From Mycobacterium sp. SMC-2 (lineage in GTDB: Bacteria; Actinomycetota; Actinomycetes; Mycobacteriales; Mycobacteriaceae), in contig NZ_CP079863.1 of the NCBI RefSeq assembly GCF_025263485.1, forward strand, positions 5,208,001 to 5,272,000: DNA of 64,000 nucleotides, in the 5' to 3' direction. The translations under genes and the position numbers were made by a program. Numbering within the stretch: position 1 is the first letter of the stretch; each line of letters begins with the position of its first letter. A model generated the notes under the pieces. It saw nothing but the letters and a program-made list of their open reading frames with translations, was not told where the DNA came from and did not search any database. Shown piece after piece: positions 43,928 through 52,687 of this stretch.

Positions 43928-45040
43928 TCAGAGCCGCCACCAGGGGTTTGATTTCACCTGCGCCGTGGGATCGATACGTTGACCGGGGGCGGGCACCGCC
44001 ACTTTGACCCGTTCGGGTCCCGCGGCGGCGAGCAGGCGTTCGACCGGCTCAGCCCACGGATGGGGGGCCAGCCGGAACGTGCCCCAGTGGATCGGCACGA
44101 GCAGTCCACGTTCGGTGAGATCCAGGTGGGCCCGAACCGCCTCCTCCGGGTTCATGTGCACGTCCGGCCATGCGGTGTTGTAGGCGCCGATGGGCAGCAG
44201 CGTCAGGTCGAAGGGTCCGTGGTCCTCGCCGATGTGCTCGAAGCTCTTGGTATAGCCGGTGTCTCCGCCGAAATACGCGCGGTGATTCGGCCCGACGAAC
44301 GCCCACGACGCCCACAGCGTGGTATTGCGGTCCAGGAAGCGACCCGAAAAGTGCCGCGCCGGCATGCAAGTCACGATGAGCTGATCGACCTTGGCGCTCT
44401 GATGCCAGTCGAGTTCGACGATGCGCTGCTCCGGTACCCCCCACGCGCGCAGGTGGGCGCCGACCCCGAGCGGCACGAAGAACGGGGCCCGCTGCGTGCG
44501 GGCCAACGCCATCACCGTGTCCATATCGAGGTGGTCGTAGTGGTCGTGGCTGATCACCACCAAATCGACGGCGGGCAGCCCTTCCAGTTGCACCGGCGGC
44601 GGATGCAGCCGCTGCGGGCCGACGACGTCCGACGGTGAGCATCGGTCGCTCCACACCGGGTCGGTGAGCACCCGGTAACCGTCGATTTCCAGCAGCGCCG
44701 TCGAGTGACCGAACCAGCTGACGGCCAGCCGGCCGGGATCATTATCGAAGATCGCCGGCGCGGCCAGTGGGATCGGGGAGGCCGGCCGGCCCGCGCTCCG
44801 GTTACCGATCAGCTCCCACAGGACCAACCGAATTTCCTCGCGATCCATCGTGAATATGGAGGCGGGGTCGAGGTTGACGAATACGCCGTCACGGTAGTTC
44901 GGCGACCCCTGGGCCGCCGCCCTGATCGCAGCGGGGTGCGCACCCAGGGCCGCCGGTGCGCCATGCAGCGCCCGCACCAACCAGCTACCGGCCGCCAACG
45001 ACGCCGTGCCGGCGGCCAACCGCAGCGCCCCCCGCAACAT
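43928..45040 (-). CDS. MBL-fold NAPE-PLD-like hydrolase
   Basis: A 370-residue metallo-beta-lactamase-fold protein, like Rv0906 (372 residues). Zinc ligands are seen in VISHDHYDHLDMDTV (HxHxDH near 200), MPARHFSGR and FGGDTGYTKSF. The C-terminal IHWGTFRLAPHPW is typical of the NAPE-PLD/UlaG branch, which cleaves phosphoesters of lipids or nucleotides. The hydrophobic N-terminus (LRLAAGTASLAAGSWLV) may be a membrane anchor. ATG 45040 begins five bases after the echA6 stop, so it is in that operon. Confidence 0.86.
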   Translation of the reverse strand: MLRGALRLAAGTASLAAGSWLVRALHGAPAALGAHPAAIRAAAQGSPNYRDGVFVNLDPASIFTMDREEIRLVLWELIGNRSAGRPASPIPLAAPAIFDNDPGRLAVSWFGHSTALLEIDGYRVLTDPVWSDRCSPSDVVGPQRLHPPPVQLEGLPAVDLVVISHDHYDHLDMDTVMALARTQRAPFFVPLGVGAHLRAWGVPEQRIVELDWHQSAKVDQLIVTCMPARHFSGRFLDRNTTLWASWAFVGPNHRAYFGGDTGYTKSFEHIGEDHGPFDLTLLPIGAYNTAWPDVHMNPEEAVRAHLDLTERGLLVPIHWGTFRLAPHPWAEPVERLLAAAGPERVKVAVPAPGQRIDPTAQVKSNPWWRL

Positions 45041-45045
45041 GACGG

Positions 45046-45777
45046 TCAGGCCCCCTGGAACCTCGGAGGTCGCTTTTCGATGCGGGCGACCTGGGCTTCG
45101 ATCACGTCCTGGCTCGCCCATGCCCTGTCGAAGAGCTCCTTGTGCACCGGCCCGGCTTCCTCGATGGCGCCGTCGTCGTTCAGCACCCGTTTGGCGTGCT
45201 GAATGGCCAGCGGCGCCAGGCCCGCGATCTCGGCGGCCCAGGCCTGGGCGTCGGCCAGTGTCCCGATGCGGTTGGCCATTCCGGTCTGCAGCGCCGCATC
45301 GGCGGTCAGCTTCTCCGCCGCCAGCAGCATCGCGCGGGCCCGGCCGTGACCGACCAGCGACGCCAGCCGCCGGATGCTCCAATTATCAAGCGCCAGACCG
45401 TATTTCGATGTCGGGAACTGGAAGAACGCCTCCGGTGCGACGACCCGCAGATCGCACTGCATGGCCAGCTGCAGGCCCGCACCGATGGCGGGCCCGTTGA
45501 TGGCACCGATCACCGGGATCGGCGTGGTATCCATCACCCTGTGCAACTCGATGAGCCGGTCGGGGTAGTCGGCGGCGAACGCGTCACCACTCAGGTCGGC
45601 GCCGGCACAGAACGCCGTGCCCTGGCCCGTGAGCACGATGGCCCGCACGGACCCGTCGCACGCCTTCTGGAAGGCCTCGCGCAGCTCCTCAACGAGCTCC
45701 GAATTGAGGGCATTGCGGCGCTCGGGCCGCTGCAGCTCAATGGTCAGCACGGCTTCGGCCTGGGTAATACCGATCAT
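45046..45777 (-). CDS. echA6: EchA6 acyl-CoA shuttle (crotonase fold)
   Basis: A 243-residue protein almost identical to M. tuberculosis EchA6 (Rv0905). It keeps the crotonase fold ([34 protein letters not shown]) but reads [18 protein letters not shown] where active hydratases carry both glutamates, which fits published work that EchA6 does not hydrate but binds acyl-CoA and feeds FAS-II for mycolic acids. It is the target of THPP-type inhibitors. ATG 45777 gives the known [10 protein letters not shown]; a GTG three codons upstream is possible. A TAGGGT -10 element seven bases away suggests a leaderless transcript. Confidence 0.96.
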   Translation of the reverse strand: MIGITQAEAVLTIELQRPERRNALNSELVEELREAFQKACDGSVRAIVLTGQGTAFCAGADLSGDAFAADYPDRLIELHRVMDTTPIPVIGAINGPAIGAGLQLAMQCDLRVVAPEAFFQFPTSKYGLALDNWSIRRLASLVGHGRARAMLLAAEKLTADAALQTGMANRIGTLADAQAWAAEIAGLAPLAIQHAKRVLNDDGAIEEAGPVHKELFDRAWASQDVIEAQVARIEKRPPRFQGA

Positions 45778-45784
45778 GGCAGCC

Positions 45785-45798
45785 ACCCTATATAGCCT
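45785..45798. promoter_or_regulatory. back-to-back -10 elements for leaderless echA6 and accD3
   Basis: The echA6-accD3 gap is only 27 bases. Minus strand: TAGGGT (45790-45785), then seven bases, then echA6 ATG. Plus strand: TAGCCT (45793-45798), then six bases, then accD3 GTG. Both fit the mycobacterial TANNNT -10 pattern with the transcription start at the start codon. There is no room for ribosome binding sites. Confidence 0.55.
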
Positions 45799-45804
45799 CG
45801 TGTC

Positions 45805-47301
45805 GTGAGTCGTATCACGGCTGCTCAGCTGCGCGACGCGGTGCTGGACGAGGGCTCCTTCGCCCGCTGGGACAGCGAGCCGCTCGCGGTGCCGGCCAGC
45901 GAGGCGTATTCGCGAGAGCTGGCCGACGCGCGGGCGGCCACCGGCCTGGACGAGTCGGTGCTGACCGGCGAGGGCCGCCTCTTCGGGCGCCGGGTGGCGG
46001 TCGTGGTCTGCGAGTTCGGCTTTCTCGGCGGCTCGATCGGGGTGGCGGCCGCCGAGCGCATCACCGCCGCGGTGCAGCGGGCGACCGCCGAGGGCCTACC
46101 TCTGCTGGCCTCGCCGAGCTCCGGGGGCACCCGGATGCAGGAGGGCACGGTCGCCTTCCTGCAAATGGTGAAGATCGCCGCCGCGGTGCGCCTGCACAAG
46201 CAGGCGCACCTGGCCTACCTGGTCTACCTGCGCAACCCGACCACCGGCGGGGTGTTCGCGTCGTGGGGATCGCTGGGCCACCTCACGGTGGCCGAGCCGG
46301 GCGCACTGATCGGCTTCCTCGGGCCCCGGGTGTACCAGCTGCTCTACGGCGAGCCGTTCCCCGAAGGCATCCAGACGGCGGAGAACCTGCAGCGCCACGG
46401 GGTGATCGACGGCGTCGTCGCGGTCGGTGAACTGCGCCGGATGCTGGACCGCGCGCTGACCGTCATCGCCGATCCGCCCCGGCCCCTACCGGGGGCCTCG
46501 CCTCCCGAACCGATACCCGACGTGCCGGCCTGGGAGTCGGTGGTGGCGTCCCGCCGCCCCGACCGGCCGGGTGTCGGGCTGCTGCTGCGCCACGGCGCCA
46601 CCGATCGGGTGCTGCTGTCGGGCACCGGTCAGGGCGAGGCGGCGACGACCCTGTTGGCGCTGGCCCGCTTCGCCGGTCAGCCCGTGGTGGTGCTTGGCCA
46701 GCAACGGGTGACCGGCGGGACGGTGGGACCCGCGTCGCTGCGTGAGGCCCGGCGCGGCATGGCGCTGGCCGCCGAGTTGCGCCTACCGCTGGTGCTGGTG
46801 ATCGACACCGCCGGCCCTGCGCTGTCGGCCGAGGCCGAAGAGGGCGGGCTGGCGGGCCAGATCGCCCAGTGCCTGGCCGAGCTGGTGACCCTCGACACCC
46901 CGACGGTGTCCGTACTGCTCGGCCAGGGCAGCGGCGGGCCGGCGCTGGCGATGGTGCCCGCGGATCGCGTCCTGTCGGCCTTGCACGGCTGGCTGGCGCC
47001 ACTCCCACCGGAAGGCGCCAGCGCGATCGTCTTCCGCGACACCGCGCACGCCGCCGAACTCGCTGCGGCGCAAGGCATCCGGTCGGCCGACCTGCTCGCG
47101 TCCGGGATCGTAGACGCCATCGTGCCGGAGCATCCCGACGCCGCCGACGAGCCGGTCGAATTCTGCCGGCGGCTCTCGGGCGCAGTCGCCGCCGAGGTGC
47201 ACGCGCTGCGCGAGACGCCGCCCGCCGAGCGTCTGGCCACCCGGCTGCGGCGCTACCGCGGCATCGGATTGCCCGGAAACCGTCTCGGCCGCGACACATA
47301 A
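45805..47301 (+). CDS. accD3: acyl-CoA carboxylase beta-subunit-like AccD3
   Basis: A 498-residue carboxyltransferase-fold protein, orthologue of Rv0904c (495 residues). The N-terminal half has [35 protein letters not shown] and [17 protein letters not shown]; the C-terminal half is the AccA-like part ([18 protein letters not shown]). The carboxyltransferase uses carboxybiotin and acyl-CoA. Its exact partner alpha subunit and substrate are not settled. GTG 45805 is supported by homology (MSRIT) and by the -10 element just upstream. It is divergent from echA6. Confidence 0.93.
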   Translation: MSRITAAQLRDAVLDEGSFARWDSEPLAVPASEAYSRELADARAATGLDESVLTGEGRLFGRRVAVVVCEFGFLGGSIGVAAAERITAAVQRATAEGLPLLASPSSGGTRMQEGTVAFLQMVKIAAAVRLHKQAHLAYLVYLRNPTTGGVFASWGSLGHLTVAEPGALIGFLGPRVYQLLYGEPFPEGIQTAENLQRHGVIDGVVAVGELRRMLDRALTVIADPPRPLPGASPPEPIPDVPAWESVVASRRPDRPGVGLLLRHGATDRVLLSGTGQGEAATTLLALARFAGQPVVVLGQQRVTGGTVGPASLREARRGMALAAELRLPLVLVIDTAGPALSAEAEEGGLAGQIAQCLAELVTLDTPTVSVLLGQGSGGPALAMVPADRVLSALHGWLAPLPPEGASAIVFRDTAHAAELAAAQGIRSADLLASGIVDAIVPEHPDAADEPVEFCRRLSGAVAAEVHALRETPPAERLATRLRRYRGIGLPGNRLGRDT

Positions 47302-47345
47302 ACCACGCACACGACACGCCGCGGAACGCAATGGTTTATGTCTCG
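47292..47345. terminator. inverted repeat at the accD3/tetR convergent junction
   Basis: Arms CGACACATAAACCA (47292-47305) and TGGTTTATGTCTCG (47332-47345) pair over 14 bases with one mismatch, around a 26-base loop. The left arm includes the accD3 stop codon. Its relatively AT-rich stem is unusual for this genome. It may serve both transcripts. Confidence 0.5.
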
Positions 47346-47349
47346 CGAG

Positions 47350-47901
47350 TCAGGCCTCCGGCCGCCCGAGGTAGCGCTGAATGGTCGGGCCGAGCCATTC
47401 GACAATCTCGTCTCGGCTCATCTCGACGACCGGCGGCAGCCGTAAGACGAAGCGGCACAACGCCATACCCAGGATCTGCGTGGCGATCAGCCCGGCCCGC
47501 ACACCGGATTCCCCGGCGGGCACCAGTGTGGCGACCAGCGGTTGTAATTGAGCCCCGAAAATCTCCTGCATCCGTTGCGCCGCTTCGCCGTTGGTGGCGC
47601 TGGACCGCAGCAGGATCACCAGCGCCTCGTCGGCCTCCCAGCGTTCGAGAAAGTGCCGAACCAGCAACCGCCCGACCTGCGCCGAGTCGGCCGCGGCGAA
47701 GTCGGGAAACCGCAAGTCGAACTCGGCCGCGGCCGCGAACAGCTTGTCCTTGCTGCCGTAGTACCGCATGACCATGGCGGGGTCGACCCCCGCGTCGGCG
47801 GCGATGGCCCGAATCGTCGCGCCCTGAAATCCCACCGCGCCGAACCGCTCGCAGGCGGCCGTCAGGATCACCGCCTTGGTTTCGTCCGACGATCTCCTCA
47901 T
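47350..47901 (-). CDS. TetR-family transcriptional regulator
   Basis: A 183-residue TetR repressor. The N-terminal HTH spans residues about 8-55 (ILTAACERFGAVGFQGATIR, then AIAADAGVDPAMVMRYYGSK, ending KDKLFAAA). The C-terminal part is a ligand-binding helical domain (ALVILLRSSATNGEA). It is divergent from the flavin monooxygenase, and the 99-base gap contains palindromes typical of autoregulated TetR operators. It likely represses both genes until a substrate-like ligand binds. Start ATG 47901 sits inside one of the repeats. Confidence 0.92.
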   Translation of the reverse strand: MRRSSDETKAVILTAACERFGAVGFQGATIRAIAADAGVDPAMVMRYYGSKDKLFAAAAEFDLRFPDFAAADSAQVGRLLVRHFLERWEADEALVILLRSSATNGEAAQRMQEIFGAQLQPLVATLVPAGESGVRAGLIATQILGMALCRFVLRLPPVVEMSRDEIVEWLGPTIQRYLGRPEA

Positions 47902-47979
47902 GTCAACAATTGTAGGCCAACAACTGTTGACATCTCCGCAGCGGCGCGCGAGGATGAGGTTATGTCAACAAGCGTTGAC
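47902..47979. promoter_or_regulatory. TetR operators GTCAAC-N4-GTTGAC
   Basis: Three 16-base sites lie between the divergent genes. The site at 47964-47979 is a perfect palindrome GTCAAC-AAGC-GTTGAC. The site at 47916-47931, GCCAAC-AACT-GTTGAC, has one mismatch. The site at 47902-47917 is weak (GTCAAC-AATT-GTAGGC) and overlaps the regulator's start codon. The arrangement fits autorepression plus repression of the monooxygenase. Confidence 0.7.
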
Positions 47980-48000
47980 TAATAATGAGAGGAGCCGACC

Positions 48001-49140
48001 GTGAACGACACCGATGTTCTGGTGGTAGGGGCCGGACCCACCGGCCTCGCGCTGGGCGCCTCCCTGATCACCAAAGGGGTGCGGGCGGTCGTGGTGGACA
48101 GGCTGGGTGAGGGGCAGAACACCACCCGTGCCGCCGCCGTCAACGCCCGCACCCTCGAGGTACTCGAGGAACTCGACGTCGCCCGGCGAATGGTCAAGGC
48201 CGGGCTGATCGCCCCGCGGTTCACCATGCGGCAGGGCCGGCGCATCCTCGTGCCCGTCGACTTCAGCGAGCTGCCGACGAAGCATCCGTACACCTTGATG
48301 CTGTCGCAGGCCGACACCGAACGGCTGCTGCTGGAGCGACTGCAGGAGCTCGGCGGTGACGTGGTCCGCCCCAAAACGCTGAACCGCATCACGCAGGACG
48401 CCGACGGCGTCACGGCCACCTTCGACGACGGCGAGGCCATCCGGGCCCGCTATGCCGTCGGGGCCGACGGTATGCACAGCACGGTCCGTGAGAACGCCGG
48501 AATCGGTTTCACCGGAGGCGAATTCGCCGAGTCATTCGCGCTCGCCGACGTCCGGCTGGCCGGTGCGGCACCGCATGACGAGGTGATCCTGTTCTACGCC
48601 AAGGAAGGCCTGAACGTGCTGGCGCCGCTGCCGGGCGACATCTTCCGCATCGTCGCTCCGGTCGCGAACGCACCGAAGGTGCCGTCGGCGGAATTCGTGC
48701 AGGGTCTGCTGGACGCGCGGGCCTTCGGGCCGGGCCAGTTGCGGGTCACCGAGCTGCTGTGGGGAACGCGGTTCCACATCCACCACCGCGTCGCCGACAG
48801 CTACCGGGCCGGCCGGCTGCTACTCGCCGGCGACGCCGCCCACGTGCACAGCCCGGCGGGTGGCCAGGGCATGAATCTCGGCATCACCGATGCGATCTCA
48901 CTGGCCGGCGCGCTCACCGAGGTGTTAAGCGGCGGTCCCGACTCCGCGCTGGACGCCTACGCCGCCGCCCAGCGCCGGCGGGCCGGGCAGGTGCTGAAAC
49001 TGACCGGGCGACTGACGCGGGTCTCCACCCTGCCGCGCCCGCTACGGCCGATCCGCAACTCGGGAATGCGCCTCGCCGCGCGGGTTCCCGCCGTGCGGCG
49101 GCAGCTGGCGGTGCAGCTGAGCGGTCTGGGCCGCCGGTGA
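48001..49140 (+). CDS. FAD-dependent monooxygenase (PHBH-like)
   Basis: A 379-residue flavoprotein hydroxylase. Residues 1-30 form the FAD-binding site (VLVVGAGPTGLALGASLITK, GxGxxG), the middle has ARYAVGADGMHSTVREN (DG motif), and the C-terminal LLAGDAAHVHSPAGGQGMNL is the GD motif that contacts flavin and ribityl. It probably hydroxylates an aromatic or polyketide compound with NAD(P)H and O2. GTG 48001 follows GAGAGGAG. It is probably controlled by the divergent TetR regulator. At 379 residues it lacks the C-terminal thioredoxin-like domain of larger relatives. Confidence 0.9.
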   Translation: MNDTDVLVVGAGPTGLALGASLITKGVRAVVVDRLGEGQNTTRAAAVNARTLEVLEELDVARRMVKAGLIAPRFTMRQGRRILVPVDFSELPTKHPYTLMLSQADTERLLLERLQELGGDVVRPKTLNRITQDADGVTATFDDGEAIRARYAVGADGMHSTVRENAGIGFTGGEFAESFALADVRLAGAAPHDEVILFYAKEGLNVLAPLPGDIFRIVAPVANAPKVPSAEFVQGLLDARAFGPGQLRVTELLWGTRFHIHHRVADSYRAGRLLLAGDAAHVHSPAGGQGMNLGITDAISLAGALTEVLSGGPDSALDAYAAAQRRRAGQVLKLTGRLTRVSTLPRPLRPIRNSGMRLAARVPAVRRQLAVQLSGLGRR

Positions 49141-49143
49141 ATC

Positions 49144-49164
49144 GCGAGTGTCTGCCACATTCGC
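49144..49164. terminator. hairpin between monooxygenase and debranching-enzyme genes
   Basis: GCGAGTGT (49144-49151) pairs with ACATTCGC (49157-49164) over eight bases with one G-T pair and a 5-base loop. It starts three bases after the monooxygenase stop and ends four bases before the end of the converging gene. A two-way terminator is plausible; no U-tract is seen. Confidence 0.45.
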
Positions 49165-49168
49165 AGCG

Positions 49169-51292
49169 CTACGTCGACGGCGTCACGAGCTGCCAGTCCT
49201 CACTCAGGCCGTGGGTCTGAACAGTCTCACCCTCGGCTTCGAGGTGCACTGTCGTGCGGCCCAGCCGTAGATTCGCCAACACGATCTTGCCCCACGCGGC
49301 CGGCAACTGCGGTGACACCGACAGGGTGCGGTTGGGTACGTGCGGATCGAGCCCTAAAAACGACCGCAGCAGCAGCAGCGGCGCCGCACTGGCCCATGCC
49401 TGCGGCGAGCACGAGGTGGGATAGGGCACCGGCGAGGCGAACTGGGAACGGGGGAAGCCGCAGAACAACTCGGGCAGACGTCCGCCGAAAGCCGTTGCGG
49501 CATCAAGGAGCCCGTTCGCCAGACGCTCCGCCAGCGACGCCGCCCCGGGCACGTGACGATAGCGCAGCAAGCCGGCCACCGCGATGGCGGTGTCATGCGG
49601 CCACACCGAGCCGTTGTGGTAGCTCATCGGGTTGTATGCGCCCATGGTGGTGGCCAGGGTGCGCAATCCGAATCCGGAGTCCATCTCGGGTGCCGACAGG
49701 CGCTCGACGACGGCGGCGGCGTACTCCTCCGTCGCGATTCCGGTCCAGAGACAATGGCCGACATTGCTCGTCAACGCGTCGAGCGGGCGCTTAGATCCGT
49801 CGAGCGCGACCGCGTACCAACCCTTTTCGGGCAGCCAGAAGGCCTCGGCGAACTTAGCCCGCAGCAACGCGGCGCGCTCGCGAAGCCGCGCCGCGTGGCC
49901 CTGGTCCCCTAAGGCGTCGGCGAGTTCGGCCCGTGACAGCAAGGCCGCGTACACATAGCCTTGCACTTCGCACAGCGCGATCGGTGGTTCGCCGGGGCGA
50001 CCGGCGGCGTCGTTGATCCCGTTGAAACTGTCCTTCCAGCCCTGGTTGATTAGCCCCCGATCGGTGGCCCGCCGGTATTCCACGAAGCAATCGCCATCGC
50101 GGTCGCCGTACTGTTCCACCCAGGCCAGCGCTGCGTCGGCCGCCGGCAGCAACGGTCGTATGACCGCTTCCTCGGCACCCCACCGCCAGCATTCGGCCAA
50201 CAGCATCACAAACAACAGGGTCGCGTCGGCCGTGCCGTAATAGACGCTGCCGCCCAGCACGTCGGCGCTGGCCGGGCCGCGCCGGATCTCGTGCATGATG
50301 CGGCCGGGCTCTTCCTCCGTGAGGGGATCAACCCGCCGTCCCTGCATCGCCGCGAGCCGCTGCAGAGTACCGATCGAGAGCCCGACGTCCAGCGGAAGAG
50401 CCATCCACGCGGTGAGCAGGCTGTCCCTGCCGAACAACGTCATGAACCATGGCGCACCCGCCGCGACGTACGGTCGACCGCGACCGTCGGCGTCGTGAAT
50501 CAGCAACGCCCCCAAGTCCCGTTCGGTTTGGCTCAGCACCTGGGCCAATACGGCATGGTCGGTTTCGATCGTGGTCGCGGTGTCACGCCAGGCCTCGATC
50601 TTGCGGGCCGGTGCGCTGGACCGAACGTTTTCGCCGCGCGGCAAGCGAGTCTGGACTTTGTGGTTCGCCCATGTCGGATGCACCATGATCTCGGTTTGCC
50701 AACGCCCGCCGGGCGGCACCACCACCCGCCAGTTCAGCGACCCGGGTAGCACGATCGGGTCGCCGGTGGCGGACACCGTCAGGCCGCGCACCTGGTCCGC
50801 CCGGCTCCGTAACACGAGTTCCCCGCCCGCCACCGTCTTCTCCGCTCCCCCCACCGGCGCGCGTCCCTCCTTGACCGCGAACAGATCCGCGAAGTCGGCG
50901 TCGGCCTGCAGCTCGAGAGCCACGACCGTGCTCTCCTTGTCCATGTTGTGCAGCCAGATCGTTTCCCGTAATCCGTCGGCCACCAGCCGCTCGCGGACCA
51001 CCAGCAGCGTGCTGTCCGCACCAGAATGCGGAGGGCGGCGCGAAATAAATTGGGCGGCAAACGCATCCGTCGACTCCACGGTCAACGGCTCGGCGACTTG
51101 GCCGTCGACTCGCAGCTCCCAGCGGGACAGCACGCGCGCATCACGGAAGAACAACCCGTGAGACGTGCCCACCAGCACGTCACCGTGACGATCCGACAAA
51201 CAGAAAGTCCCGCCCTCTACAAGGGTGACGGTTTCGCTGCCCGCGCCGATCGCGACTGGAGCGCCGCAATTGAATGCCGTCGGCACGGTCAC
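49169..51292 (-). CDS. glycogen debranching enzyme-like amylo-alpha-1,6-glucosidase
   Basis: A 707-residue protein of the bacterial/archaeal debranching-like family. The N-terminal GDE_N domain (about 1-230) has TFCLSDRHGDVLVGTSHGLF; the (alpha/alpha)6 catalytic domain has APWFMTLFGRDSLLTAWMAL, NQGWKDSFNGI (acid/base region) and NPMSYHNGSVWPHDTAIAV. It should cleave alpha-1,6 branches or a related alpha-glucoside. GTG 51292 overlaps the upstream glycosyltransferase stop by GTGA, so the two are coupled. No signal peptide is evident. A different sugar substrate is possible, since the family is broad. Confidence 0.88.
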   Translation of the reverse strand: MTVPTAFNCGAPVAIGAGSETVTLVEGGTFCLSDRHGDVLVGTSHGLFFRDARVLSRWELRVDGQVAEPLTVESTDAFAAQFISRRPPHSGADSTLLVVRERLVADGLRETIWLHNMDKESTVVALELQADADFADLFAVKEGRAPVGGAEKTVAGGELVLRSRADQVRGLTVSATGDPIVLPGSLNWRVVVPPGGRWQTEIMVHPTWANHKVQTRLPRGENVRSSAPARKIEAWRDTATTIETDHAVLAQVLSQTERDLGALLIHDADGRGRPYVAAGAPWFMTLFGRDSLLTAWMALPLDVGLSIGTLQRLAAMQGRRVDPLTEEEPGRIMHEIRRGPASADVLGGSVYYGTADATLLFVMLLAECWRWGAEEAVIRPLLPAADAALAWVEQYGDRDGDCFVEYRRATDRGLINQGWKDSFNGINDAAGRPGEPPIALCEVQGYVYAALLSRAELADALGDQGHAARLRERAALLRAKFAEAFWLPEKGWYAVALDGSKRPLDALTSNVGHCLWTGIATEEYAAAVVERLSAPEMDSGFGLRTLATTMGAYNPMSYHNGSVWPHDTAIAVAGLLRYRHVPGAASLAERLANGLLDAATAFGGRLPELFCGFPRSQFASPVPYPTSCSPQAWASAAPLLLLRSFLGLDPHVPNRTLSVSPQLPAAWGKIVLANLRLGRTTVHLEAEGETVQTHGLSEDWQLVTPST

Positions 51293-52479
51293 GCCGTGAC
51301 CTTTCGTCGGAAGTCGTGGGCTTGCCTGGTGCGCCCGAGCGATTCGACACCGCCTTTGGTCCGCGCACAGCGACGCGGTTCTGTCATGTGGTTCAGCATG
51401 TCGCGGTAGATCAGCTCGTACGCCGAACCAAACTGATCGACACCGAAATTGGTGGCAACGTGGCGTCGGCACGCGTGCGGATCGAGCGTTCGCGCCCGGT
51501 CGATCGCGCTGGGCAACTCTTCCGCGCGGTCACACACCACGCCCGTCACACCGTCGACGACCACTTCCGGTACTGCCCCGCCCCGCAACGCGACGACGGG
51601 CGTACCGCAGGCCATCGCTTCGATCATTACAATTCCGAACGGCTCCTCCCATACGACGGGGAACAGCAGGCAACGCGCTCGCGACAACAGTTTTCGCTTG
51701 CTGATGGCGTCGGCTTCGCCGAACACGTGGTCGCTTTCGAAAAGCAACGGCCGTACGCAATCTTCGAAGTATTCCTTCTCCGATGGCTCATTGCATTTGC
51801 CGGCGAGCACGAGGGGAATCCCGGCCTCGTGGGCCGCCTGAAGCGCTAGGTGGGCGCCCTTGTACGGCGCGAAGCGACCCAAGAACAGGGCGTAGTCGTG
51901 CTTTTCGGTTTCGAACGGCCAGTCGTCCACCCGCAGCGCATTGTGCACGCGGCCAACCCAACTCAGGTCGGGAGCAATCTCCCGCTGCCGGTCGCTGATG
52001 GCGACCAGACCCACATCGCCGCTGAGTTCCCGGTAGTAGGGGTACAGATCGTCGTCGATGGGGCCGTGCACCGTGACGACGGTCGGCACTCCGAGGGCGT
52101 GGTAGGCCGGCGCGTTCATGGGACCTGCGAAGGTGTGGTCGTGCACGATGTCGACACCGTCGACGGCGGCGATCCGGGCGATCGTGCTGCGCACCTTCAA
52201 CGCGTGCATGACTTCCGGATATGGCTCACCCAACCGGTCGGGCAGCGCGCGATCCCAGAGCGGGACAAAGTTGGCCGCCGTGCGGTGTTCGCCGGCGCCA
52301 AGCAACGTGACGTGGTGTTCCCTGGCGACCAGCATGTCGGCGAGGTCGGCGACAACAGCCTCCACACCGCCGTAGCCAGTCGGCGGGACATCGAAGTAGG
52401 GCGGGGCGACAAGCACGATCCGCATGCAACGGCCGGAATCGGCGACATCGGTCGGTGAGACGAAATCAGTGCCGCGCAT
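51289..52479 (-). CDS. GT4-family glycosyltransferase
   Basis: A 396-residue GT-B-fold glycosyltransferase of family GT4. The N-terminal domain starts RIVLVAPPYFDVPPTGYGGV; the C-terminal nucleotide-sugar site has LGRFAPYKGAHLAL and the E-x7-E motif in EEPFGIVMIEAMACGTP. It transfers a sugar from a nucleotide donor; the acceptor is unknown. ATG 52479 follows AGGAGG by nine bases. It is the first gene of an operon with the debranching enzyme, behind a CIRCE-like element, so the operon may make or remodel a glucan or glycoside under heat or protein stress. Confidence 0.88.
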   Translation of the reverse strand: MRGTDFVSPTDVADSGRCMRIVLVAPPYFDVPPTGYGGVEAVVADLADMLVAREHHVTLLGAGEHRTAANFVPLWDRALPDRLGEPYPEVMHALKVRSTIARIAAVDGVDIVHDHTFAGPMNAPAYHALGVPTVVTVHGPIDDDLYPYYRELSGDVGLVAISDRQREIAPDLSWVGRVHNALRVDDWPFETEKHDYALFLGRFAPYKGAHLALQAAHEAGIPLVLAGKCNEPSEKEYFEDCVRPLLFESDHVFGEADAISKRKLLSRARCLLFPVVWEEPFGIVMIEAMACGTPVVALRGGAVPEVVVDGVTGVVCDRAEELPSAIDRARTLDPHACRRHVATNFGVDQFGSAYELIYRDMLNHMTEPRRCARTKGGVESLGRTRQAHDFRRKVTA

Positions 52480-52512
52480 TGATGTTTCCTCCTCACCCCT
52501 CCCCCGCGGGCG

Positions 52513-52540
52513 TTAGCACTTCCCACCCCCCGAGTGCTAA
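52513..52540. promoter_or_regulatory. CIRCE-like inverted repeat (HrcA operator) in the glycosyltransferase leader
   Basis: TTAGCACTT (52513-52521) and GAGTGCTAA (52532-52540) match the CIRCE consensus TTAGCACTC-N9-GAGTGCTAA except for one base and a 10-base rather than 9-base spacer. On the minus strand a -35-like TTGCGG (52567-52562), a 16-base spacer and -10-like CATAAT (52545-52540) place the repeat over the transcription start and leader, the usual place for CIRCE. The target is the glycosyltransferase/debranching operon. Confidence 0.6.
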
Positions 52541-52687
52541 TTATGGGGATTCCGGGGCGCCCCGCAAGTCTCGCAGGTGCGCAGCCCGGGGCCGGACGAG
52601 GATTCGGTCTGCGGCCCCCGCCTGCCCGGAACCCCCACCGCCGCACCGGGTTGCGCGGTGCCGTCGGTTCTCCGCAAAAATCAAGGC

